Source of the DNA: Cololabis saira
Taxonomy: Eukaryota; Chordata; Actinopteri; Beloniformes; Belonidae
Assembly: GCF_033807715.1 (NCBI RefSeq)
Contig: NC_084606.1
Span: forward strand, 36,700,401 to 36,764,400
DNA: 64,000 nt
Reading direction: 5' to 3'
A program made the position numbers and the translations under genes. Positions 34,701 to 45,354 of this stretch are shown piece by piece. Below the pieces are notes generated by a model, which saw only the letters and a program-made list of their open reading frames with translations, was not told where the DNA came from and made no database searches. How positions within the stretch are numbered: position 1 is the stretch's first letter; each line of letters starts with the position of its first letter.

Positions 34701-35624
34701 TACCTCCTATTTTGCACTTCAACATCAACAAAATTAAATTCAAACGTTATTAAGTAATGGTCGGATAAAAGGGAGTTTACAGGTGACACCAACAGACCAT
34801 CAGTTTCAACACCGTAGGTGAGAACGAGATCGAGAGTATGATTAAAACAGTGCGTCGGTTTATTCACTTTTTGTGAGATACCCATTGATTCTAGAAGAGA
34901 ATCGAAGGCTAATTTAAGATTATCGCTTTCAACATCCATATGAATATTAAAATCACCCACTATGATGAATTTATCTGTGCTGATCAATAATCCAGAAAGG
35001 AAATCTGAAAATTCAGACAAAAACTCTAGATACGCACCAGCAGGGGGCCGGTACACTACCACTAACACAACTGGCTTTTCTGATTTCCAGCTCGGAAATT
35101 TCAGACCAAGCATGAGGCTTTCAAATGTATTATAGTTGCACTTAGGTTCAATTTTTGTTTGGAGACTGGAGTTATAAATTACTGCGACTCCTCCGCCTCG
35201 GCCCGTGCTTCTAGGAATGTGATGATTAAAGTAGCCGGGCGGAGTTGATTCATTCAAACTAACATACTCTTCCTCCTGTAACTTCTGTTAAGCAGAAAAT
35301 ATCACTCCTGCTCTCTGTAATTATATCATTTACTAACAGAGACTTAGAGCTTTATGATCGTATATTTAGTAATCCGCATCTAATTTTTCGGTCTGTAGTT
35401 GGTACCAAATGTACATTGGTTTTAATTTTTACAAGGTTATTTTGGTTAACGCCTCCAAAACGCCGCACCTGGGGAACTTTTGGAGGGCGGGGAACTGCAA
35501 CCACTTCTATTTTGCTAGGCACCTGGCCAGAGTCGCCAATATCATGTAATCCTACAGTTTTAGAGTCGCTAATTACATAATGCAATCTTACAGTTTGATT
35601 GGCAGGCGTTGGTCCTCGAGAAGC
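31749..35624 (-). mobile_element. L2-clade LINE, nearly intact
   Basis: A 3,876-bp minus-strand insertion. The 3' end is an (AATTC)n tail at 31749 and the 5' end is at 35624. The 5-base AACCA occurs on both sides (31744-31748 and 35625-35629). The paralogous locus at 53619-53635 reads GTAACCACCCAGCTG without the element, confirming the borders. The 3' UTR holds two copies of the 185-bp unit (near 32052 and 32238). The 5' part (35258-35624) is open in a different frame with one in-frame stop near 35360 and a small deletion near 35280. Confidence 0.93.
32543..35257 (-). CDS. L2 ORF2-type endonuclease/reverse transcriptase (904 codons, lacks endonuclease start)
   Basis: Polyprotein that nicks target DNA and copies its own RNA during retrotransposition. 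Visible from the frame start: endonuclease GDFNIH at residues 101-106 and SDH at 165-167; RT LDLSAAFDTVDH at 542-553, PQGSVLGP at 602-609 and the catalytic YADD at 633-636; then the L2-type C-terminus with LQLIQNAAARVL and SLHWLPV. The frame is open for 2.7 kb with no stop. The first endonuclease strands lie upstream in another frame: a five-base deletion (LTE to LQEEE, about 35280) and a TAA stop (about 35360) break it. A retroelement gene, probably inactive because of the 5' lesions, though apparently young. Confidence 0.93.
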   Translation of the reverse strand: MNESTPPGYFNHHIPRSTGRGGGVAVIYNSSLQTKIEPKCNYNTFESLMLGLKFPSWKSEKPVVLVVVYRPPAGAYLEFLSEFSDFLSGLLISTDKFIIVGDFNIHMDVESDNLKLAFDSLLESMGISQKVNKPTHCFNHTLDLVLTYGVETDGLLVSPVNSLLSDHYLITFEFNFVDVEVQNRRYYFSRCLSDEVIVKFREAIAYLTTVRNSDVVEASDLGSTSADVDFLASNTADLLHSALDEVAPLKRRVSSHRSLTPWYNSDIRMLKQNVCKMERKWYSCRSVDSYREWKDILIVYKKAIRKARTAYYSTLIEDNKSNPRFLFSTVARLTKSHNSVEPCIPAALSSEDFMSFFNSKITRIREEINQPVVGVSSALATSLGSDLSLDYLDPIDLPELTSLVNRAKSTTCMLDPIPTRLLKHIFSLIDTTILDQINLSLSLGYVPQVFKVAVIKPLLKKPSLDPDTLANYRPISNLPFVSKILEKAVSSQLCDYLYRNDLFEVFQSGFRMHHTTETALVRVTNDLLMASDKGLVSILVLLDLSAAFDTVDHGILLHRLEHVVGIKGTALCWFKSYLSDRFQFVHVQEVSSEQSRVCYGVPQGSVLGPILFSLYMQPLGSIIQNHGIHFHCYADDTQLYLSMKPDETEPLVKLQACLRDIKDWMSRNFLLLNSDKTEVIILGPEHLRKGLDGVAMASSATVRNLGVIFDQDSSFKPYVNQVCKIAFFHLRNIAKIRKILSQSDAEKLVHASSSRLDYCNVLLAGCPSNLLNRLQLIQNAAARVLTGISRRDHVSPVLASLHWLPVKFRIQFKILLLAYKAQNGLALHYLQDLIVPYVPVRALRSQSAGLLVVPRVSKCRFGGQAFCYQAPLLWNQLPIWVKGADTTSTFKTKLKTFLFSKAYS

Positions 35625-36068
35625 AACCACCCAGCTGTTCACCAAGGAACACTGACCGGGCAGACCAAACCACCTTTTTATTCAACTACAAAGATCCACA
35701 TAAGAGGCTGTTTTGTGTCTGGGCATAGAAACATAGTTAACATATTTAACCAGTTTAGTTTTGTGTTGTGAGCCAGACCACTGATCCCGTCACAACTGGG
35801 TTTATTGGTTTAAGCGTGTTTGTTTATTTTATCGTTTGTCTACTCTTGCATCCACGTTGCTGGATCTTGATGACATGTTCTTCCACAACAAAAAACAAAG
35901 CCCCTTCCTCATTTCCCAGGTGAATGACCAGAGCACACGTGTGAAGTTAGTTTCACAATGGTGCGTCTCTGTGTGGGAAACATCAGAAGAACTTAGTTTT
36001 CTGGTAGTGAGAAGTTATTCTAGTGTCTAGTGGGTTTTAATTTTCTCCTCTCATCCTCTCCTCCTAAC

Positions 36069-36119
<51 letters not shown>

Positions 36120-36274
36120 ACTCTCTTATCTTGGTCATAAAGCCTCCGAGTTTGTTTTCACTGGATGGGACGAAATCTCGTCTGCCATTTTGAATCACAC
36201 AAGACTCAGTCACCATGTGACTTTGTCAGCCATCTTTTCTCTTGCCTCACCACATGTATGAACAGCCATTGTGT

Positions 36275-36360
<86 letters not shown>

Positions 36361-36770
36361 ATCTGAAGTTTGTGTATACTATTAGTTAGTTGTTTTGTGT
36401 AGTTTAGCTATCATAATTTATCCTAAGTGTTGTTTTATCATCTGTTAACACTTGTGTAAATATATTCTGATTAATTTGATTGAGAGAAGTTGTTTGTGTT
36501 TATTTTATACATATTTTTCACAGCTGCTGGTTGCAAAGGTCTGTGCTCGGATTCCTTCCTTTACTATTATTCTGAGGAATAACTTACCTTGAGACTGATT
36601 CTAATGTTTAGTTATAATTTTTGCATTGTTGCAAAGGTGGTGCATTGTTTTGATTAATTCATTTTGATAATTCAATTTGATAAATAATGTTCTTTATTAA
36701 TTATTAATAATTGTTGAAGGACAATTATTAATAACTCTTTGATAACTGAATCAGCACCCCTTTTCTGGTC
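35625..36770. repeat. Duplicated block A with poly-C/(CA)n and (CA)n tracts
   Basis: 35625-36050 matches 53628-53969 plus 57601-57660. 36120-36140 and 36350-36400 match 57700-57730 and 57865-57905. 36360-36770 matches 40055-40440. Microsatellites: C/CA tract at 36069-36117 and (CA)n at 36277-36355. No coding sequence. Confidence 0.85.
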
Positions 36771-36779
36771 ATACATAGT

Positions 36780-37275
36780 GTGAAGTAAAGCCTATAGTTA
36801 GTGTAAACTGTAGTGTGTTAGAGCGAGTAGTCATAGCTGCAGCTACAGGACAAGAGTAGAGGTCCTCGTCTTAGATCAGTGTTTCTTGATTCCAGTCCTG
36901 ATTGTGGAAGCAAGCAGTGGGATGATTAGAGGGGGGGGGGGCTGCAGGTCAGCATACAGCTCCTGAAGCTCTGGCCTGCAAACACACACAAAGAAAAAAG
37001 AGGGGGCAGACCAGCACAACAAACTACAAGAACAATGGACAACAATGATGGTTATGAGATACTTATAATTAATAACAAAGAAAGGAAAGAGAAGGAGGGG
37101 TGATGGGCACCTCTCAGTGGATCATGTCGGTGTCCCCCTGCAGCGTAGCTCTATAGCAGCATGTCTAGGATGAAGCTCTGTTTCAGACCAGCTGCTCTAG
37201 TCTTGTCCTGTAGTTGCAGCTATGACTACTGGTCCTAACACGCTAGATTTTAGACTAACTAGAGACTTTACTGAA
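36780..37275 (-). repeat. L2 3' UTR fragment
   Basis: Starts AAAGCCTATAGTTAGTG, the end of the L2 coding region, and continues through 3' UTR strings shared with 23990-24300 (GTCATAGCTGCAGCTAC, GATCATGTCGGTGTCC type), partly duplicated. Non-coding. Confidence 0.75.
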
Positions 37276-37305
37276 TGGTGTGCAGAAACAAGGTAGTATC
37301 TAAAG

Positions 37306-37530
37306 CAGTGGTCCTCACTCCTGGTCCTCGAGAGCCGCTGTCCTGCATGTTTTTGATGTTTCCCTGCATCAACACACCTGATTCTAATTAGTGGTCATCA
37401 CCAATCTTTCCTCCCGGTCTGCACAGTTCTGTTGGTGACACAGTCATCTTTATCAAGGTTTACTGGAGCAGGGAAACATAAAAAAACATGCAGGACAGTG
37501 GCTCTCGAGGACCAGGAGTGAGGACCACTG
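37306..37530. mobile_element. Palindromic hAT MITE, CAGTGGTCCTCACTCC ends
   Basis: A 225-bp fold-back with arms CAGTGGTCCTCACTCCTGGT...GTCCTGCATGTTT and their inverse, flanked by ATCTAAAG (37298-37305) and AGCTAAAG (37531-37538). A relative is at 48268-48492. A fragment of another lies directly after it (37540-37590). Confidence 0.88.
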
Positions 37531-37604
37531 AGCTAAAGCATGCAGGACAGGGGCGCGGGGGGGTGAGGACTGGAACTGAGAAACACTGTATTAAACAGAG
37601 CTTA

Positions 37605-37840
37605 AGACAGCCAGCCAGCCAGCCAGCCAACAGATGTGGGACAGGCAGGGTCGGCAACAGGTGATCAGTCCAGGGAAAACCGCTGGAAGGTCACATGCGC
37701 AATCTGGCTGTGACTGACTGGGAGTGGAGTGCTTAAGTAGCAGCCCAGGGTTGATTGCAGATGTGGAACAGGTGTGGAAGGCAGGAGAAACCATAGTGAC
37801 ATGAGGAGCTGGGACTGGCAGGTGAGTAAAGAGAAACCTG
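37605..37840 (+). repeat. Lectin-associated 5' flank repeat
   Basis: Shares GGTGATCAGTCCAGGGAAAA and AGCAGCCCAGGGTTGATTGC with 58280-58420 and, inverted, 22690-22800. It was carried along with the lectin gene in each duplication. Confidence 0.75.
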
Positions 37841-37999
37841 TGATCAACCCCTGCAATGAAACGTAACTAAATTTGTCTCTGTTTGTTTACTCCCAAGAAA
37901 ACTACCTGAAAAGGACGGAGATTTAAATGAGTGATGTTTTATATACAAACATTTCCCTACACTCGGCCTCGTAACACCTTTTGCATAACAAAAACTCCC

Positions 38000-38106
38000 C
38001 AACAAAACAGATAAAAGCTCTTGCTCTAAAAAACAGGGGGAGTGGAGATTTCCTTGATTTAGATAATAAGAGCAGAGTCTCGGTCCTCAGTCTTCAGAGC
38101 AGCATC
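38000..38106 (+). promoter_or_regulatory. Core promoter candidate of lectin gene 2
   Basis: TTTAGATAATAAGAGCAG at about 38059 lies about 45 bases before the ATG, and the following GAGTCTCGGTCCTCAGTCTT is conserved in all three lectin genes. This would give a 5' UTR of about 20 bases. Inference from conservation only. Confidence 0.4.
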
Positions 38107-39478
38107 ATGATGGAGAGGATCTTGTTGGGTGTTTTGTTTCTCTCAGGTCAGTGAGTCCTCTGTTAACATTTAGTAGTGATTATTATTGAGTTATATTTTG
38201 TAACCAAGGATGTTGATATTTTCTCTCAGAGTGGTTCATCCTCTCCACCTGCCTCGTCCGTCACTACCACTTCGTTGGTCAGTCTCTGAACTGGACTGAA
38301 GCTCAGACCTACTGCAGACAGACATACACAGACCTGGCCACCATCCAGAACTCTGAAGAACTGAACCAACTCATGAACACACTTTCATCTGCTGGTTACA
38401 GCTCTGACGTCTGGATCGGTCTGAAGCAGGGAATTGACTGGAAGTGGTCTGATGGGTTCAATGGTACCGGGGCTGAGTACAGGAATTGGCAAAGTGGCCA
38501 ACCAAGCTTTTACTCATGCCAAGAGTTCTGTGGGGACATGTCATACTATGATGCATGGGGGGATAATGATTGCAAGTCAAGCAGATCCTTCATCTGTTAT
38601 CAAGGTAAGAGTATGGAGCATGTTACAGTTTTAAGCTGTTTTGAACCCAACTAACCTCCTCTTGGATAACTTCATCTGCAGGATCACAGCAGAATCCTGA
38701 ATATGTTTTGGTGAACCAGGCGATGAACTGGTCCAGCGCTCAGAGTTACTGCAGGGTGAATTTCATAGACCTGGCCACCATGAGGAACGATGCAGAGAGC
38801 CAGACGGTCAAACAGAAAGTACCTGCTGGACACCGGGCTTGGATCGGTCTGTTTAGAGATCCAGACTTTTACTGGTCTGATGGGAGCAGCTTCCTCTTTG
38901 AAAACTGCAAGGCTGCTCATAATCAGTTGAACTCGATGAGAGTTATTTGTGGTGTTACATCTTCAAGCAGCTCAGGAAAATGGAAGCTTCTGTCCTGTGA
39001 AGCCAAATTACCGTTTGTCTGCTACAGTTATCCCAGTGAGTGTTTTAGGGAGTACACATACTGTAGAACAACATATACAATTTGAAGAATGTGTGAAGTA
39101 AATATGTACTGATATTTCTGTTTTTAGTAGAAAACCATGTTTTATTTCTCTTCCCATTCAATACCAGTCATGAAGAAGGTGGTGAAGCTGAGACTGAAGG
39201 TGGAGGACTCTGTGGACCTGGAGGATCCTGTTGTGAAAGCAGAGCTCCTGAAACAGGCAAGTGTGGGATTGAAATGGTTTAATTTCTGGAAGCATTTAGG
39301 ACAATACAACCACAAACATAGGTTCAGTTTGTGTTTGAAAGTGTGTCCTGTTTTTGTCTCCCAGCTCCAGGACAGACTGGAGCAGGACGGAGTGACCGGA
39401 GTCACCCTGAAGTGGAGAGAGCAGCCTGATGGACAAGTCTTCCACAAGGAGGAGAAAAGAAAGAAGAGCAAGTTGTGA
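38107..39478 (+). CDS. Lectin gene 2: two-CTLD C-type lectin-like protein
   Basis: Exons 38107-38146, 38230-38604, 38682-39035, 39168-39256 and 39365-39478 (972 nt, 323 residues). Layout as in gene 1: hydrophobic residues 5-22, CTLD1 about 25-138 (WIGL 75-78, WSDG 86-89, Cys42/110/114/128/136), CTLD2 about 146-253 (WIGL 192-195, WSDG 203-206, Cys162/228/244/252), basic tail 257-323 ending KRKKSKL. Possible N-glycosylation sites are Asn34 (NWT), Asn91 (NGT) and Asn154 (NWS). Peculiar to this copy: Cys214 replaces a Trp present in the other two, adding an unpaired cysteine in the CTLD2 long loop, and the CTLD1 loop differs at several positions (LKQGIDWKW, NWQSG). Intron 1 is 83 bp against 100-102 in the others. 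Intron 4 uses the GC donor. All splice phases match. Expression unknown. Confidence 0.9.
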
Positions 39479-39513
39479 GATAGAAACCCAGCTCAGTAAT
39501 GAAGCTTTCTCCC

Positions 39514-40440
<927 letters not shown>

Positions 40441-40727
40441 ACAACAGCCCATTGCGCCACTACCACATCATTAGGAACGGCTCCTGCGTGACTGCTGCGT
40501 GTTATCTTACTGTTAACATCTTATCTAGTTGGTAGTTTCTTCAAAAGACTCATGTGGGTCAGATGGAGAGCGTTGGCGCATGGAGTTTGAATTAAATCAC
40601 ACATCAGAACACAAAACTTAGATGACGACATCGCAAAACTGTAAAAGGGTAAACTAGTTGACATGCTGGCTACCGAGTCTCGCACACATCCACGTCTTCA
40701 TACTACAAACCAGGATCAGATACTCAT

Positions 40728-41049
40728 GTCCACCAAAGACAGGAAGCGGTTGTACTTTTCATCTAAAGTCAGGATTTCTCCAATTGTCTTGTCTGCAAAC
40801 TTGATAACAGAGAGACGGACTCAGTCAAGTGACACATCTCCTCAAAAGCCGTTCAGGTTAAATGTTTGACTGTTTGGAGATTTTCCTGTTGATGGAAGTG
40901 ACCCTTGAACTCACTTTGTCGTCAAGCAGCAGCTCGCTGGGTGTGTTCGTGATGGGCTTGTCGATGATGTGGATGATGCTGTTGGATGCCGGCAGGTCTG
41001 GCTGGATGATGGTGTAGAGGTTGGTGGGGTTGTCCATGAGGACGGACCT
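40728..41049 (-). pseudogene. Two exons of a FAS1-domain (stabilin-like) gene
   Basis: Exon A, 41049-40915 (135 nt, phase 0), follows an acceptor TGTTTGCAG and ends ACAAA|GTGAGT. It encodes LMDNPTNLYTIIQPDLPAS then NSIIHIIDKPI, the end of a fasciclin (FAS1) domain. Exon B, about 40799-40728, follows TCTGTTATCAAG and encodes FADKTIGEILTLDEKYNRFL, the start of the next FAS1 domain, in the same phase. Adjacent FAS1 repeats are typical of stabilins, scavenger receptors of endothelial cells. After exon B the expected donor reads ATGAGT instead of GTGAGT and the frame stops at once. No other exons were found nearby. Probably a fragment or pseudogene; a real gene extending off-window is less likely. 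Confidence 0.65.
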
Positions 41050-41560
41050 CTGCAAACACAACATGAATATGTTAAGCTGCAGTCCACAAGAACCGGGTTG
41101 AGCTTCTAGGTGGAAGCAACCAGACCTGCAAAACTAACCACAAGGGTGCGGATCTAGACCTGTACTTCCTCTGACTAGAGGGATAGAGGCATAGGTGAAG
41201 CAACTGTAAAGCCGAGGACACACCAACCCGACGTTTCCCGCTGTCGGCCGACTGCTGTGTCGCCTCCCGTCGCCTGTGTCGGGCTGGGTCGGGCTCAAAA
41301 GAAGCACTAGACACACAGCAAATACGACACCCGGCGGCCTGACTAGCACGTATGTTGTGCGCATGCGTTAGAGGTAATTCCCCTCCATACCAGCAGGCAG
41401 CGGTAGTCCGTATTCACTCAAAAACAAGGGAAAACCGGAAGCTCTGGGAAGCGCTTTTTTTTTTCAAAGCTTTATTGAGAAAACACAAGTGCAATACAAA
41501 ACAGTGGCGACCAGACCTAAGTAAGTAACGTTATTATATAACTTTTTTTAATTCAATTTA
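41050..41560. repeat. Non-coding interval with repeat-like sequence
   Basis: About 41210-41400 has the look of a dispersed TIR element (AGCCGAGGACACACCAACCC), but no paired end was found. CTTTATTGAGAAAACACAAG near 41470 resembles a retroposed 3' end. No supported ORF. Confidence 0.4.
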
Positions 41561-42193
41561 GTGTGAGTGTCGGATGGCCGGTGGGGGGACGCGGGTGTCT
41601 TATCAGGGCCGGCTTTGCTGGTCCTGCTTCCTGGCTTCGGCCTCCGCTCCCCCTCCTTCCCCCCCTATACGATTCATACGCACATAGGCGAAGGGCGGGG
41701 GGTCCGGGTCGTGGGGGGCACTGTCCCGCGTGGCCCGGCACTCCCCGCCTCACGGTTTTAACAGCAAAATAGACACTGCACATTCAACACTTAATAAATA
41801 CATTTGACAAGGACACGTAGTTCGGGGGGGGGGGGGGGGGGGGGGGGGGGTCGGTGTCAAATCGATACTTTGCCTTCCCCCCTCCCTGTTTTTATGGCAT
41901 TAATCACATGCACTCAACACCAGGGGCGGGAGGGGGTCCCACATCACCCGCGTTCCCTCACCGGCCTGGGATAGGTGGGTCGGGATACCCGGGCCTGGCG
42001 GGGCTCGCCGTGCAGCCTGGGGTGCCTTCTGGCGGTGCTGGACCCCCCCGGGGAGGGGGAAACGGTGCGTGATTGTGTGTCTGTGTCGGTGAGAATGCGG
42101 TATGGAAGGGTCCTGCCATGGAGGATTTGGGCCTCCATTGGCAGGACATCAAAACTTAATAATTTATCAATATTATATTATACAAAGATGGTT

Positions 42194-42228
<35 letters not shown>

Positions 42229-42836
42229 GTATAGTATATCATATTATTATTAGTATAGATATCGGACAGTTGAATGGATGAATGAATGGGATGCCTGGGT
42301 CTGGGGCCCACCGTTGTCGGGCCTGCACGGGTGTCGCCTTGTTGGGGGGTTCCCTCTCTCCGGGCCCGTCTCCGGTCCCCCCCCGCTGCCTCTGCGGCGG
42401 GGCGCCCCTCTGGTCTTGGAGGGCCACTTTTGTGGGGGGGCGGGTGCGCCTGCCTGCGTCGGCGGCCGGGGCGGCTCTGTCTCTCCGGGCAGGCTGGCCC
42501 CCTGCCGGGTGGGGGTCGTTGGCCTGAAGGGTGAGGGCCTCCTGGCCGCGTGTCCGGCCCGGACCGGGTGGCCGGGGATTGCCTGGGTCGGGATCCCTGG
42601 CTGCTTCTTCCCGCGCCGTGGGGGCCCCGCCCACGGGCCCCCTCGGCCGCCGCCGGGGGGGGGGGGGGGGCGCCTCGCAGGCGGTGGGTTGCCTCCCTCC
42701 TACTTCTCCCCTCTGTGGGGGTGCCGGTGGCCTGGGTCCCGGGCTCTTCCGTGTCGGCCTCTGGTCTCGCGGGTTGTGGGGTTGCTCCCCCCCCTCCCCC
42801 ACTATAGATACACTTCAGGTGGAGCTTTGTTTGGTT

Positions 42837-42917
<81 letters not shown>

Positions 42918-42933
42918 GTCACTTAGTCACATG

Positions 42934-43011
<78 letters not shown>

Positions 43012-43330
43012 TGATCATATACATAGACACACACACACACATAGACATACACACTGGCTTGTTCACCTGCATGCTGGCTCTCTAGTTTTTGGGTTTAGGT
43101 AGCGGTAGCAATAGCTTAGCTCAGACTGCGATCAGATCTCAAGATTTAGGTCGATTGCTGTTATTGTTTTGGTTGGCTCCGTGCCGGTTTCGTGCTTTGT
43201 TTGTGGTTTTTTGTTGCAGATTTCCAGTGCTTGACGTGTGTTTCCGTGTGTTCCTGCTTCCTGGATTGGCAGTGGATGTCGTCACCCCCACCCCCCCCCC
43301 CCCAAAAAAAAAAAAAAAAAAAAAAAAAAT
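41561..43330. repeat. GC-rich dispersed element with poly-G and two (CA)n blocks
   Basis: Very G+C rich at 41561-42070 and 42290-42805, separated by an AT-rich (ATT)n stretch. Poly-G at 41823-41850; (CA)n at 42841-42913 and 42940-43008; poly-A at 43303-43329. About 43010-43290 is the inverse of 11300-11525. The long Pro/Gly/Arg-rich open frames on both strands follow from base composition and are not supported as genes. Element type unknown. Confidence 0.6.
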
Positions 43331-43439
43331 CACTGGGTTTGTATGTGTATATTTATGTATGTGTACGCATATGTATGCATATATATGTATATATATTAAA
43401 TATAGTAATAATGCACATATATATACTTTTGGTTTCTAC

Positions 43440-44020
43440 CGTCACGGTATCAATCATTAATATGTGTGCAGACAAGGGGGAAAAAAAAAAAAAAAAAAAA
43501 ATTCAATTTAGTGTAAGGACAACGATTAAAAATTGTGACAAAGCTACGTTGCCTATTTGTAATGAATGTAGAGATTTATTTTCTCATTACAAGCAATAGA
43601 ATCTTGTTCCACATGGAGATTTTTCTACTTATTTTAAGTGAAAATCTACTTGAAACAGGTGAAGAATTGTTTTTTTTCCAGTGATGAGTCTTGTTTTAAG
43701 TGTTATTGATAATTTTTTTACTAAAATGAGACATTTTAACTAGAAATAGACAAATATTCTTGTTAAGATTGTGAGTTTTTGCAGTGATCCATTTTACTTA
43801 TCCTGTGAAGTACAGAGGCATATTGATATATATATAATTATCTAACAGTTGTAGCTTTGTTTTGTCTGTAGTTTGTAGTTTTGTCTTAATATAAAGTGAA
43901 GCTTCATGTTTTCTTTTTTTAGTAGATAGATGAATAAAGTTCTATCTATCTATCTAGTAAAAACATGAAGCTTCACTTTATATTCAGACAAACTAATGTG
44001 GTAGCTACAACTGTTAGATT
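43440..44020. other. AT-rich interval with a small palindrome
   Basis: An inverted repeat: AATATAAAGTGAAGCTTCATG near 43889 (20 bases of it) and its complement near 43964. Between the arms, ATGAATAAAGTTCTATCTATC resembles a LINE 3' end with ATCT repeats. No gene. Confidence 0.5.
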
Positions 44021-44024
44021 TAAA

Positions 44025-44420
44025 GGGGACATAGTATGAAAAACAAGTTTTTTTCTTGTTTTAACATATATAAAGTGGTCTCCCCTCACCCTGCCAGCAC
44101 AGGGGAGACAAAATACCATGAATTTCTGCAAGGTCTGTGACCCCCGCCTTACAGAATCCCCCAGTGTCACGTGATGTTTTTTGAGCCGACGAAAATCTGC
44201 GCCTAGAGTGACGTCACCCGAGGCGCAGAGGTTCGGCCTCCGCTGCTGAAACCACGCCCACAACCAGCTCTCTACGCCGGCTCGAGCTCCTCCATTGTTC
44301 AGAAGCGGTGGCTGTTTGAACAGCGAGGGAGAGTAGAAATGAGATTTTGCATCGACATTTACCCTCATAAAAGGATCAGATCCCACAGCACGGACCCGGC
44401 AACTGCACACGAGTCAGCGG
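44025..44420. repeat. Fragment of a common fish MITE-like repeat
   Basis: Starts AAAGGGGACATAGTATGAAA and contains TCACGTGATG and CACGCCCACAACCAGC, features of a widespread fish repeat. The right inverted end was not found. The minus-strand open frame at 43973-44410 lies entirely inside this repeat and is not called as a gene. Confidence 0.55.
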
Positions 44421-44843
44421 TAAGTTCCTTTTTTTTAATGTTATTTATATTTGTATGATCTTTGCATGGGCTAAGTATTTAGCTTAGCTCCGGAGCCCTG
44501 GCGCTGCATACGGAGCTGCGGGGGCTGCTCACGGACCGGACCGTCGAGGAGCCCCGGGCTCGGGGCTCTATTAGTACCGTAATACATTTTTCTTCTGTGG
44601 AGCTGTTCACATTCAGAAGACGCGCGGTCCTTCCTTGAGCCAGCAATAGTGCATACATTTTATTTATATATTTTAACAATAAAGTTGCCATTTGTGAAAA
44701 TTCAGTGTTGTGATTTCTTTACAGTTAACATGATTCATTTGTCTTGTAACATAAGAAGTGAAATGATGAGGAATCGGAGTAAATAACTGTGGTGTACCTG
44801 TTTAGAATTAAATTCAATCTTCCTGTTTGCAGACGAGGTGACT

Positions 44844-44930
44844 AAAGGCTGATTTATGGTTCCGCGTTACACCAACGCAGAGCCTACGGCGTAGGGTACG
44901 TGTCGATTTAACGCAGAACCGTGGACATGC
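44844..44930. mobile_element. Fold-back MITE copy, right end degenerate
   Basis: AAAGGCTGATTTATGGTTCC...GCCTACGGCGTAGGGTACG, then TTTAACGCAGAACC. The distal right arm is lost. Same family as 1920-2066. Confidence 0.8.
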
Positions 44931-45076
44931 TTTGCTACGCAGCCGCTGCTCTTCTCCCCGGAGCAACGCTTTGTCTCCTCCCCTGCTACACGTCATTCAA
45001 GCAGCCAATCAGCGCAGAGCCTCATTATCATAGCCCCCCCCCCGCCCTGAAAATGAATCACAGAAAAAGGCTTTAG

Positions 45077-45354
45077 AAGTGGAGCCGCGGCTGTGGAGGA
45101 TTTCACTCAAGGACGGTAGATTCATGGCGTTGGCTGGATCGGGCTCACAGCAATACCTACTGCGCGAGGCGCCCCGGAAGATCGGGGTTCATCTGGACTT
45201 CGACGAGTGGGAGCTGTTGTTCCTGAATATTGAAACAAAGACAGTCGTGCACACCTTCACGCACATGTTCACGGGTGCCGTGTTTCCTTACATGTACACG
45301 CGGAGTTCAGACCCACTGAGGATCCTGCCATTCAAGGTTTCCGTGACGATTTAG
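45077..45354 (+). pseudogene. B30.2/SPRY domain C-terminal exon (orphan)
   Basis: Open frame ending in TAG at 45354 that reads LWRISLKDGRF, RKIGVHLDFDEWELLFLN, HTFTHMFTGAVFPYMYT and SSDPLRILPFKVSVTI. These are the last strands of a B30.2 (PRY-SPRY) domain as in fish TRIM and NLR-like proteins, where it recognises protein ligands. An acceptor-like GGCTTTAG precedes 45077, so it is probably a terminal exon. The N-terminal half of the domain and any RING, B-box or NACHT exon are not visible upstream, where MITEs lie. AATAAA at 46071 could be its poly(A) signal. Either a decayed gene end or a gene whose other exons were displaced. Confidence 0.65.

Noticed and set aside
42225..43102. Pro-, Gly- and Arg-rich ORFs of up to 274 codons on both strands
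   Set aside because: Overlapping frames on both strands of a GC-rich repeat with (CA)n. Composition-driven.
43973..44410. 145-codon minus-strand ORF
   Set aside because: Lies entirely within a MITE-like repeat.
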